Source: Methanocalculaceae archaeon
GTDB taxonomy: Archaea > Halobacteriota > Methanomicrobia > Methanomicrobiales > Methanocorpusculaceae
NCBI GenBank assembly: GCA_031255895.1
Contig: JAIRRQ010000095.1
Coordinates: 1-5,792, forward strand
Length of the DNA: 5,792 bases
Reading direction: 5' to 3'
Below are positions 1 through 5,682 of the stretch, in pieces. The first letter of the stretch is position 1. Every line of letters begins with the position of its first letter. The notes beneath the pieces are model-generated. The model was given only the letters and a program-made list of their open reading frames with translations. It ran no database searches and was not told the origin of the DNA. The translations under genes and the position numbers were made by a program.

Positions 1-723
1 GGCTTTGAAAGCTTGTTTTACAATGCGTGGAAGATCCGTGAGTTGATCTTGAATGAGCTCGAGGCGACGACCGGAGGTCGTGTAATCCAGGGTGTTTGCA
101 AGGTGGGTGGTGTTCGCCGTGACGTGACAAATGAATTCCTGTCCTGCATGGATAAGCGACTGGATGATATTGAGGTGGAGATGCAGGAGATGGTGAACGT
201 CTTCTTAAATGATTACACTCTGAAAAAACGGTTGGTTGGAAAAGGCATACTCAAACCGGACGACGCGTACTATCTTGGTGCGGTTGGTCCTGTTGCACGT
301 GGTTCGGGACTCGCTCTGGATGTGCGGACGTCGAAATATCTTGCATATCAGGACATCGGATTCAAACCAGTGACGACGGATGGCTGTGATGGATATGCTC
401 GTTGCGAGGTACGATGCAAGGAATTATTCCAGTCTGTTGATATCATTCACAAGATTATCGCCGCAATGCCGGACGGTGAGGTGGCGATACAGGTGAAAAA
501 AAATCCGGATGGCGAGTACTTCAGTCGCTCCGAACAGCCTCGCGGAGAAGTGATTCACTATCTCCGTGGCAACGGCACGAAATATTTGACACAGTTCCGT
601 GTCCGAACACCGACATTGACAAATATTCCATCGTTGGTTGCGATGCTTGCGGGTGTGGAGCTTGCTGATGTGCCGCAGATTGTACTGACGATTGATCCGT
701 GCATCGGATGTATGGAGAGGTGA
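1..723 (+). CDS. echE: Ech-type energy-converting [NiFe] hydrogenase, large (catalytic) subunit EchE, 5'-truncated by the window edge
   Basis: Catalytic subunit of a membrane-bound hydrogenase that couples ferredoxin oxidation/reduction and H2 turnover to ion transport; it acts on the cytoplasmic side of the membrane. About 240 C-terminal residues are visible, roughly two thirds of the usual length. The frame is open from base 1, so the internal TTG at 13 is not the start; the N-terminal RxCGxC nickel ligands lie upstream of the window. Family blocks seen in order: GGRVIQGVCKVGGVRRDV, GPVARGSG followed by DVR, PRGE, RVRTPTLTN, and the C-terminal DPCIGC, whose two cysteines bind Ni-Fe. The protein stops at DPCIGCMER, with no peptide beyond the arginine at which other [NiFe] hydrogenases are cleaved. 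Direct linkage to a two-cluster ferredoxin subunit fits the echE-echF order, rather than Mbh, where a membrane subunit lies between. Complex I 49-kDa-like proteins normally lack the cysteines seen here. Family is sure; Ech over a related Mbh/CooH type is likely. Confidence 0.88.
   Translation, partial: GFESLFYNAWKIRELILNELEATTGGRVIQGVCKVGGVRRDVTNEFLSCMDKRLDDIEVEMQEMVNVFLNDYTLKKRLVGKGILKPDDAYYLGAVGPVARGSGLALDVRTSKYLAYQDIGFKPVTTDGCDGYARCEVRCKELFQSVDIIHKIIAAMPDGEVAIQVKKNPDGEYFSRSEQPRGEVIHYLRGNGTKYLTQFRVRTPTLTNIPSLVAMLAGVELADVPQIVLTIDPCIGCMER
714..723 (+). promoter_or_regulatory. Shine-Dalgarno site of echF, overlapping the echE stop codon
   Basis: GGAGAGGTGA ends with the TGA stop of echE and is followed by a 5-nt spacer (AATAG) and the echF ATG at 729. 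The near-complete match to the archaeal anti-SD complement selects ATG 729 over the in-frame ATG at 735. The arrangement suggests translational coupling. Confidence 0.7.
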
Positions 724-728
724 AATAG

Positions 729-1109
729 ATGAAGATGCTGAAAACTATCTTGAGGCAGTTTGTGCACAAGCCAGTGACGACAACATTTCCGGCAGAATCT
801 GCTCGATATTTTGATGCAACCCGCGGTCACGTCGTGTTCGATCCGTCAAGATGCGCATCGTGTATGATCTGTATGAAACGCTGCCCTTCTCAGGCGATTG
901 TGGTTGATCGTGCGGCAAAAACGTGGACAATTGATAGATTCCGATGTGTTATCTGCAGTCAGTGTGTGGAGCTGTGCAAGTTCAATGTACTGTCCCTCGC
1001 AACGGGATATTCAGTTTGTGCAACTTCTTCAGAACGAGGGACAGAGACGTTTTTAATCACGTACGTGAAGCAGAAAAATCCTAAAAAAGAATCTCAATCT
1101 GAAAATTGA
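729..1109 (+). CDS. echF: Ech hydrogenase electron-transfer subunit EchF, 2x[4Fe-4S] ferredoxin-like
   Basis: Electron-transfer subunit that passes electrons between soluble ferredoxin and the small/large hydrogenase subunits. The 126-residue product has two complete 4Fe-4S motifs: Cys42-x2-Cys45-x2-Cys48-x3-Cys52-Pro, and Cys73-x2-Cys76-x2-Cys79-x3-Cys83. The 20-residue spacing between the two motifs is typical of the polyferredoxin-like subunits of complex I-related hydrogenases (NuoI/EchF/MbhN). No signal peptide or membrane helix is seen; the last 15 residues are Lys/Glu/Ser-rich and probably flexible. It lies 5 nt after echE and is followed by a hairpin terminator, consistent with echF being the last gene of the operon. 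A NuoI/FpoI-type subunit is an alternative by motif alone; the hydrogenase large subunit next door makes EchF the best name. Confidence 0.87.
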   Translation: MKMLKTILRQFVHKPVTTTFPAESARYFDATRGHVVFDPSRCASCMICMKRCPSQAIVVDRAAKTWTIDRFRCVICSQCVELCKFNVLSLATGYSVCATSSERGTETFLITYVKQKNPKKESQSEN

Positions 1110-1127
1110 TTTTTTCCAAAGAAACTG

Positions 1128-1153
1128 ACCTGTGTTTCGTTACACAGGTTTTT
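1128..1153 (+). terminator. Hairpin plus T-tract terminator downstream of echF
   Basis: ACCTGTGT (1128-1135) pairs perfectly with ACACAGGT (1142-1149) around a 6-nt TTCGTT loop, and the 3' arm runs into a T-tract (1149-1153) that continues T-rich. It begins 19 nt after the echF stop codon. A further T-run lies at 1110-1115, directly after the stop. Archaeal RNA polymerase terminates mainly on U-tracts, so both T-runs may contribute; the hairpin may serve mostly to protect the RNA 3' end. Confidence 0.6.
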
Positions 1154-1297
1154 GTTATTATTATCAGTTCGGATGCTGTGAATACTATTCCTAGAATCAG
1201 GCAGATGAATATCGTAAAGAGAATGATTCCTGCAAAAGACCACATAATTGTTTGAAATGATTTAATAATCAAATAATTACTGAATTTGTCAAGATGA

Positions 1298-1711
1298 GGT
1301 ATCATAGTTATCAATCCCATGATCATACCTCTGGGTGCTGTATGGGTGACATTGCTCGTCTAGGATATCATCGATTTGATGAGCATTTCGATTGCCAAAC
1401 CTGTAAGGGCGGTTTTTATCATGATCAGGGTAATTGAGGATGAAATATCACTGATTGCGAAATCACTTGGTGTCAACAAACTTCAGCGCAAAGACGAATT
1501 TTTTTCGTGATGAACGGAATATTCTGTCATAAATCTGTTCTGAAAATGCTCTGCATTCACTCCAGACTCCCAGAATGATTTCCGTGATCATACTGGAACT
1601 GGGCAGTGTCTCTGTTATCATGTGTGGGTGTTTGGTTATCAACGGAAGCAGTACGAAGCCATATTTGAACATGATCGAGATAATTCCCAAAATTATAGGT
1701 ATGTTGATCTG
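1298..1711 (+). pseudogene. Possible remnant of an ABC-transporter permease (tungstate/molybdate type)
   Basis: No intact gene, but two adjoining + frames look like pieces of one membrane permease. The first runs from 1298 to the TGA at 1508, interrupted by a TAG at 1361; it contains IEDEISLIAKSLGVNKLQ, which resembles the cytoplasmic EAA-type loop of ABC permeases (acidic start, then AxSLGxxxxQ), preceded by a hydrophobic stretch. The second, shifted frame runs from 1533 to the TGA at 1710 and contains ISVIILELGSVSVIMCG, placed where tungstate-type permeases (TupB) carry an ExG-V-xxxG block in the next helix. The order and spacing fit a protein of TupB size with its ends lost. The alignment is from memory, has a small insertion in the second block, and the frames could be chance in AT-rich DNA. 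No transporter partner gene is visible nearby. Confidence 0.27.
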
Positions 1712-1881
1712 ATTTGGATATTCGTTTCGAATGATGTCTTCCATTTTTTTATTTATATCTCCAGTTCACAAATTCTGGAAAATACTCCAATGAGAATTAT
1801 AAGATAGATCAAAATTGTTGTTTTTCAAGAAAATTGTGAAAAAATTCAGCCGTTTTTCTTCCAGTATCAACGTACCTACTT

Positions 1882-1912
1882 CGATGAAAGCACTTTCGTA
1901 TTGATTTCATCG
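1882..1912. repeat. Inverted repeat CGATGAAA / TTTCATCG with a third copy nearby
   Basis: CGATGAAA at 1882-1889 and TTTCATCG at 1905-1912 form perfect 8-bp arms around a 15-nt loop. TTTCATCG occurs again at 1969-1976. No T-tract follows, so it is not an obvious terminator. Function unknown; chance is possible in AT-rich DNA. Confidence 0.4.
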
Positions 1913-2004
1913 CGAGTATCTCTTTGATAGTTTTCCTACGATTTCTTTCCCGAACATCTATGTAGTATTTTCATCGAGGAATGAGGCAGCTAAAATCTGG
2001 AAAA

Positions 2005-2026
2005 ATGAAGCTAGTATGAAGCTAGT
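2005..2026. repeat. Perfect 11-bp tandem duplication
   Basis: ATGAAGCTAGT occurs twice back to back, at 2005-2015 and 2016-2026, without mismatch. It looks like a recent slippage duplication in unconstrained DNA. An 11-bp insertion would shift the frame of any gene here, which supports the view that this stretch is not coding. Confidence 0.75.
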
Positions 2027-2116
2027 GGGTTTGAATTCCACATTTTGCGTCAAAATGTATGTCATGGTGAACTAAATGGGATAAAATTGTGTGGAAGATA
2101 GATATTGGTTGGGAAA

Positions 2117-2320
2117 ATGGGTGCTACCAGTGGTATTAAAATTATCTGTATGATCTTGTGCTATTTCCTTGTCTGTATGGAAATTTTCCATATAATTGTT
2201 GAAAACGATGAATTTTTTAGTTACTACGAGATGATCAACATTGCATCGATGTTTTTTATTTTCGTCGCAAATGTTGCGTCTTCCCTCCTGCATTCCTGCA
2301 AAAAGGAAGAAATGATCTGA
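2117..2320 (+). CDS. Small hypothetical membrane protein with two predicted helices (may be a fragment)
   Basis: A 67-codon frame starting at ATG 2117; a TTG at 2105 in the same frame is an alternative. I do not recognise the family. The product has two hydrophobic segments, about residues 7-27 and 39-59, joined by a short acidic loop (ENDEFF) and ending in a basic/acidic tail (SCKKEE), as in small two-helix membrane proteins. No good Shine-Dalgarno sequence precedes either start and no clear promoter is seen. The same frame remains hydrophobic after the stop codon as far as 2539, with further stops at 2324 and 2465, so this may be the intact front of a decayed larger membrane protein rather than a complete gene. 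The complementary strand also has a 73-codon frame, which has no membrane or domain logic. Confidence 0.33.
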   Translation: MGATSGIKIICMILCYFLVCMEIFHIIVENDEFFSYYEMINIASMFFIFVANVASSLLHSCKKEEMI

Positions 2321-2539
2321 AAATAATATTACTTAATTATCAAAAAATCCAAGTGTTTGTTCATCGTTGCGATAGAAATTGCGATTACCGTCTGGATCGA
2401 TGCGTCATATCCACTTCACAGTTCTGCATATGTGATATTCTACTTCTGCACATGTTTAATGTCTTAAATCTCAACGTTGTTGTATCTGCTGTTTCTGAAG
2501 TTTTTGATGTGTGATTTTCTGGCACCACTATTGTTTTTG
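2321..2539 (+). pseudogene. Hydrophobic in-frame continuation of the 2117-2320 frame, broken by stop codons
   Basis: In the same reading frame as the preceding ORF, after TGA 2318 and TAA 2324, codons 2327-2464 encode a helix-like segment (LFIVAIEIAITVWI), a polar loop and a second hydrophobic stretch (YVIFYFCTCLM). After a TAA at 2465 the frame continues as ISTLLYLLFLKFLMCDFL and APLLFL until a TAG at 2540. Three or four helix-like segments in one frame across several stops suggest a decayed polytopic membrane protein. AT-rich DNA gives hydrophobic codons easily, so this is weak evidence. Family not recognised. Confidence 0.22.
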
Positions 2540-2662
2540 TAGATCTGTTTGCAATTCAGGGGGTCATCATTTCTGAATGGATCTATTCGTTGAAGATTTG
2601 CGGTGCAAATTTCATAGATTTAATGCAGGATCGTCTTTCGATGTTTCCCTGATCTGTTCCTG

Positions 2663-2677
2663 ATTGTTTTAAACAAT
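2663..2677. repeat. 7-bp inverted repeat ATTGTTT-T-AAACAAT
   Basis: Perfect 7-bp arms separated by one base form a compact, operator-like palindrome 145 bp upstream of dtdA. It is too short in loop for a hairpin terminator. Its distance from the likely transcription start makes a regulatory role uncertain. Confidence 0.3.
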
Positions 2678-2733
2678 TCCCTACTATTCATTGTCTACTA
2701 GTTTGTAGTTTCCAGGAATGCGCCGCAGAAAAA

Positions 2734-2750
2734 CCAAAGAAATATTTTTT
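2734..2750 (+). promoter_or_regulatory. Weak candidate BRE/TATA element for the dtdA operon
   Basis: CCAAAGAAATATTTTTT has a purine-rich part like a TFB recognition element followed by an A/T-only box. By the usual archaeal spacing, transcription would start near 2770, giving a leader of about 50 nt. The match to the methanogen TATA consensus is loose, and other A/T runs lie nearby (for example 2807-2816, too close to the start codon). Confidence 0.2.
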
Positions 2751-2821
2751 GGTATCAGAATCCATTTACTCATGCATCAACGAAAATACACATCTGTTCT
2801 CACGTCAAAAATTTTACTGAT

Positions 2822-4150
2822 ATGAAGATCGATATAATTCATTCTACCATCGATATCGCCGGGATCAACCTCCGCGCAATGATGGATGACCTCATCCAGA
2901 ACCCACCAGAGGGGGGCTGGCCTCTTCTTTCCAAACAGGAGGTGATATTTCGTGAATGGGGCGATCGTATCATCAATACAGACAACGCATTCGTCACATC
3001 AGATGCTGATCTCGTCATATTTCTCGCCCGTCATGCGAGCGTCAACCCAGTACCGGTATTGACAGTCCACCCTGCCGGAAACTTTACCACTGCAGATCTT
3101 GGTGGAAATTCACATGAGCTAGGTTTTGCTGCGCCTGCATGGATGCGGGAGATTCTTCGCAATCATCGGAAGTACGCCCCAGAGGGATTCCGAGTTTCCT
3201 ATGAAATCACTCATCACGGCCCAACCAATATCCATGTGCCGTACTTCTTTGTTGAAGTGGGCAGTACCGAAACCGAATGGCGGAATATAGACGCTGCTCG
3301 TGCGGCTGCAACTAGCGTTCTCATGGCAGATCCCGATGAAAAAATCATTCCTATGATTGGATTCGGTGGAACGCATTACGCAGCCAGACAGACCTCGATT
3401 GCTCTCGAGACTCAGGGAGCATTCGGTCACATGATGCATACTCGAAACATTGCTGGTGTGGATATTTCGATGATCCAGCAGATGATCGCAAAAAGTGGTG
3501 CAATTGTCGCGCATGTCGACAAAAAATCGATGTCAAAGTTAGAAATAGTTCATATCGAAAAACTTCTTGCAAAACTTGGAATTCCCGAGGTAACTGAGGG
3601 TGATTTGCATAAAATCGGAACCATTCCGTGGAAGATTTGGACCAATTTTATCTCCTTCGCAAAAGGGTTCGATCCTGCAATGAAGCTGTTTCCGCATGGT
3701 GAGATTGGTACTGGATCCCCTGTCTCCATTATTCTACCCGAGGATTTTTTCAGCGAAGCGTTCAGGGGTAGGGAAGAAGTACTGTTTGCAGAGTTAGATC
3801 GTATTAGCGGCGTGTTTCACACCACCGACAAATGTGGAAAAGTTCTCCCGATTTTGTTGACGACCTCCTCCCGTCGCCAAAATGTGGCAGGTGATTTAAT
3901 AGCTTTATCAATCCAACAAATAACACGTACACAGGGTGCCACGGTGGAAGGTGATCAGATCATCATAACTCGTCGGCAGTTTGATGCCTCGCTCGCGCGC
4001 GTGCAAGGGATTCCTTCTGGTCCATTGTTCGGGAAACTCGTTGCAGGCGAATCTGTAATACTTTCAGATGGCAGAATGATCACGCCGGATATGGTAACAA
4101 AAACGATTCGGTTCATCATTCATATCCCGAGATTGGAGAATTATTCATGA
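2822..4150 (+). CDS. dtdA: D-aminoacyl-tRNA deacylase DtdA (DTD2/GEK1 family) with long C-terminal extension
   Basis: Hydrolyses D-amino acids from mischarged tRNAs in the cytoplasm, so that they are not trapped on tRNA; the archaeal/plant DTD2 enzyme is zinc-dependent. The 442 residues split in two. The core (about 1-265) shows the family blocks: ARHAS (69-73), LTVHPAGN (80-87), [26 protein letters not shown] (128-153 region; His131-His132), IGFGGTHYA (179-187) and GHMM (202-205), with the conserved histidines expected for metal binding and catalysis. Canonical archaeal enzymes end near 270 residues. The remaining 175 residues form an extension ending in [15 protein letters not shown] (396-410), resembling a tRNase Z motif. 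ATG 2822 is the only reasonable start; no Shine-Dalgarno sequence precedes it. It overlaps ftsZ by 4 nt. Core function is secure; the role of the extension is unknown. Confidence 0.93.
   Translation: MKIDIIHSTIDIAGINLRAMMDDLIQNPPEGGWPLLSKQEVIFREWGDRIINTDNAFVTSDADLVIFLARHASVNPVPVLTVHPAGNFTTADLGGNSHELGFAAPAWMREILRNHRKYAPEGFRVSYEITHHGPTNIHVPYFFVEVGSTETEWRNIDAARAAATSVLMADPDEKIIPMIGFGGTHYAARQTSIALETQGAFGHMMHTRNIAGVDISMIQQMIAKSGAIVAHVDKKSMSKLEIVHIEKLLAKLGIPEVTEGDLHKIGTIPWKIWTNFISFAKGFDPAMKLFPHGEIGTGSPVSIILPEDFFSEAFRGREEVLFAELDRISGVFHTTDKCGKVLPILLTTSSRRQNVAGDLIALSIQQITRTQGATVEGDQIIITRRQFDASLARVQGIPSGPLFGKLVAGESVILSDGRMITPDMVTKTIRFIIHIPRLENYS
4135..4138 (+). promoter_or_regulatory. Ribosome-binding site of ftsZ inside the end of dtdA
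   Basis: GGAG lies 8 nt before the ATG at 4147, which itself overlaps the dtdA stop in ATGA. Together they support the ATG 4147 start, and so the long N-terminal tail of FtsZ, and imply coupled translation. Confidence 0.55.
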
Positions 4151-5430
4151 GATCAATCGTAGAAGAAGCATTATCACGCAAGCGGTTCGAAGAGACTGCA
4201 CGCGACAACAGCGCAGTTTCCGCAATATATGATGCAGAGGATGAGGTTCCCCTCCCTCACTGCAGAGAACAGGCAACCCCCGAACACGACATTCCTATCT
4301 TGGAATCGACTCGTTTTGCTCCTGTTCCGGTTCCAACTCTCGGATCAACCATTGAATCTGCAGTGAATCACATCGATGATGATGACGAGTTCGATGGTAT
4401 TCTCGAGTCTTTGAAAACGAAGATTACTGTTGTTGGTTGCGGAGGTGGAGGATCCAACACTGTTGCTCGCATTTTTGAAGAGGGGGTTGAGGGTGCAGAA
4501 ATTTATGCACTGAACACCGATGCTCAGCATCTCTCGATGCTTCGTGGACGTGTTGGAAAGCGCATTTTGATTGGACGCCAGACAACAAAAGGATTGGGTG
4601 CCGGTGCCATGCCGCAGCGTGGTGAAGAGGCTGCACTTGAGAGTGAGGACGTTATCCGGCAGTCCATTAACGGTTCAAACATGGTGTTCGTTACTGCAGG
4701 TCTTGGTGGTGGGACTGGCACAGGCAGCGCACCTATTGTCGCAAGGATTGCCAAAGAGGTTGGTGCGCTGACGATTGCGATCGTCACACTTCCGTTCACG
4801 AGTGAGAGTGCGACCCGTATGGAAAACGCTGAAATAGGTCTTGAGCGGCTTCGCGAAGTTGCAGACACTGTCATCGTCATCCCGAACGATCGTATTCTTG
4901 AGGTCGTTCCGCGTTTGCCTCTTTCCCAAGCATTTAAAATTGCTGATGAAGTTCTCATGCGTGCCGTGAAAGGCATCACTGAATTGATTACTCTTCCCGG
5001 TCTCGTGAATCTTGATTTTGCCGATGTCCGCACTGTCATGGAACAGGGTGGCATCGCCATGATTGGTGTGGGGGAGTCCAACAGTGAAGATAAAGCAACT
5101 GATTCCATCAAAAAAGCTCTGCGCTCTCCCTTACTGGATGTTGATATCACTGGTGCGACCGCTGCACTTATCAACGTTATTGGCGGTCCTGATATGACGA
5201 TGTTCGAGGCTGAAGGCGTCGTGCAGGAAGTTTATCAGCGCATCGATTCGGGAGCACGAATCATCTGGGGTGTGCAGGTTGACCCAGAGATGGAAGGTCG
5301 CATGCGCACTATGCTCATTGTGACCGGTGTCCAGTCTCCGCAGATTTATGGCAAACAAGAGCAAACGTATGCAACACCACAATCGAGTCGGGCTCAGAAA
5401 TCCAAATTTGAGATTGATTTCCTGAGGTGA
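4147..5430 (+). CDS. ftsZ: Cell division GTPase FtsZ (FtsZ1-type by gene order)
   Basis: Tubulin-family GTPase that polymerises at mid-cell and organises division. In the 427 residues, the Rossmann-type start is [13 protein letters not shown] (92-104), the tubulin signature [10 protein letters not shown] is at 187-196, and the T7 catalytic loop NLDFADV is at 288-294, with both catalytic aspartates present, so the enzyme should be active. The C-terminus FEIDFLR is a short conserved-looking tail after a polar linker (about 400-420), probably the docking peptide for membrane anchors such as SepF (inference). The N-terminal tail of about 90 residues before the GTPase fold is long; it is Pro/Glu/Asp-rich with an acidic run HIDDDDEFD (75-83), and likely disordered. 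The start is fixed by the ATGA overlap and a GGAG site; there is no later in-frame ATG before residue 131. The position before secE-spt5 is the usual euryarchaeal ftsZ1 setting. Whether FtsZ1 or FtsZ2 is inferred from context only. Confidence 0.96.
   Translation: MRSIVEEALSRKRFEETARDNSAVSAIYDAEDEVPLPHCREQATPEHDIPILESTRFAPVPVPTLGSTIESAVNHIDDDDEFDGILESLKTKITVVGCGGGGSNTVARIFEEGVEGAEIYALNTDAQHLSMLRGRVGKRILIGRQTTKGLGAGAMPQRGEEAALESEDVIRQSINGSNMVFVTAGLGGGTGTGSAPIVARIAKEVGALTIAIVTLPFTSESATRMENAEIGLERLREVADTVIVIPNDRILEVVPRLPLSQAFKIADEVLMRAVKGITELITLPGLVNLDFADVRTVMEQGGIAMIGVGESNSEDKATDSIKKALRSPLLDVDITGATAALINVIGGPDMTMFEAEGVVQEVYQRIDSGARIIWGVQVDPEMEGRMRTMLIVTGVQSPQIYGKQEQTYATPQSSRAQKSKFEIDFLR
5424..5430 (+). 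promoter_or_regulatory. Shine-Dalgarno site of secE, overlapping the ftsZ stop codon
   Basis: GAGGTGA contains the TGA stop of ftsZ and is followed by a 5-nt spacer (GTTTA) and TTG at 5436. This is the same geometry as echE/echF. It favours TTG 5436 as the secE start; GTG 5427 lies inside the site itself and has no Shine-Dalgarno sequence of its own. Confidence 0.6.
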
Positions 5431-5435
5431 GTTTA

Positions 5436-5678
5436 TTGTCAGGCGAGAAAAAAACTGAAAAAAAGGCGACATCTTCTGCCAAAAACGTAAAGATATCTGT
5501 GATCTCGAGACAGGGTGTATCCGAATTCATCCACAAGTATCTGCGTGTACTAAAACTTGCTCGTAGACCAACGAAGGATGAATTTTTCAAAATTTCCGTG
5601 GTTGCAGCAGCTGGTATTGCAGTTATTGGGATTCTCGGTTTCATTACTTATCTGATCTATCACTACTTGCTCCCATGA
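5436..5678 (+). CDS. secE: Preprotein translocase subunit SecE (Sec61 gamma)
   Basis: Small tail-anchored subunit that clamps SecY in the archaeal Sec translocon of the cytoplasmic membrane. Of 80 residues, the first 20 are Lys/Ser-rich and probably flexible. Residues 28-41 form the amphipathic helix (SEFIHKYLRVLKLA), followed by the characteristic RRPTKDEF hinge (43-50) and a single membrane helix at about 51-77. Length and layout match archaeal SecE/Sec61 gamma, slightly long at the N-terminus. The start is taken as TTG 5436 because of its well-spaced ribosome-binding site; a start at GTG 5427 would add three residues and overlap ftsZ by 4 nt. The position between ftsZ and spt5 supports the assignment. 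Confidence 0.92.
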   Translation: MSGEKKTEKKATSSAKNVKISVISRQGVSEFIHKYLRVLKLARRPTKDEFFKISVVAAAGIAVIGILGFITYLIYHYLLP

Positions 5679-5682
5679 AATT

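Larger units (their letters stand above)
1110..2821. other. 1.7-kb AT-rich stretch without a confident gene, probably decayed genes
   Basis: Base composition is clearly more AT-rich than in the flanking operons, and no open frame longer than about 95 codons exists on either strand. The minus-strand frames at 1081-1326 (81 codons, hydrophobic) and 1463-1744 (93 codons) have no recognisable family and no ribosome-binding site; the first runs through the echF terminator and into echF itself. The + strand holds two candidate remnants listed separately (1298-1711 and 2117-2539). Between them, 1812-1970 has a 53-codon stop-free minus-strand frame that is rich in Arg/Lys and not recognised; the opposite strand is partly open too. 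From 2540 to 2821 I see only a 7-bp inverted repeat and a weak TATA-like sequence. Confidence 0.6.

Noticed and set aside
13..15. TTG at 13 as the start of the first gene
   Set aside because: The frame is open back to base 1 and the residues before TTG continue the hydrogenase sequence; the true start and the RxCGxC motif must lie upstream of the window.
1081..1326. 81-codon hydrophobic minus-strand frame with a helix-like middle
   Set aside because: It runs through the echF terminator hairpin and into the echF coding end, has no ribosome-binding site, and hydrophobic translation is expected from AT-rich DNA. Not fully excluded.
1361..1363. In-frame TAG as a possible pyrrolysine codon
   Set aside because: The surrounding frame is itself frameshifted and ended by TGA at 1508, so it is decay; nothing suggests pyrrolysine use here.
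1507..1543. GTGATGA ... CTGA resembling a C/D box guide RNA
   Set aside because: The internal D' and C' boxes are not convincing and the flanks do not form the closing stem; such short boxes are common by chance.
1463..1744. 93-codon minus-strand frame
   Set aside because: No family, no ribosome-binding site, and the opposite strand gives a more protein-like match (permease blocks). Kept only as a mention in the gap description.
3119..3514. 131-codon minus-strand open frame inside dtdA
   Set aside because: It is antisense to the strongly conserved DtdA core, including the GGTHYA and GSTE blocks, with no recognisable features of its own.
4524..5174. 216-codon open frame on the minus strand inside ftsZ
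   Set aside because: It lies wholly opposite the conserved FtsZ core, is Ser/Arg/Pro-rich without any domain, and has no ribosome-binding site; a typical antisense shadow.
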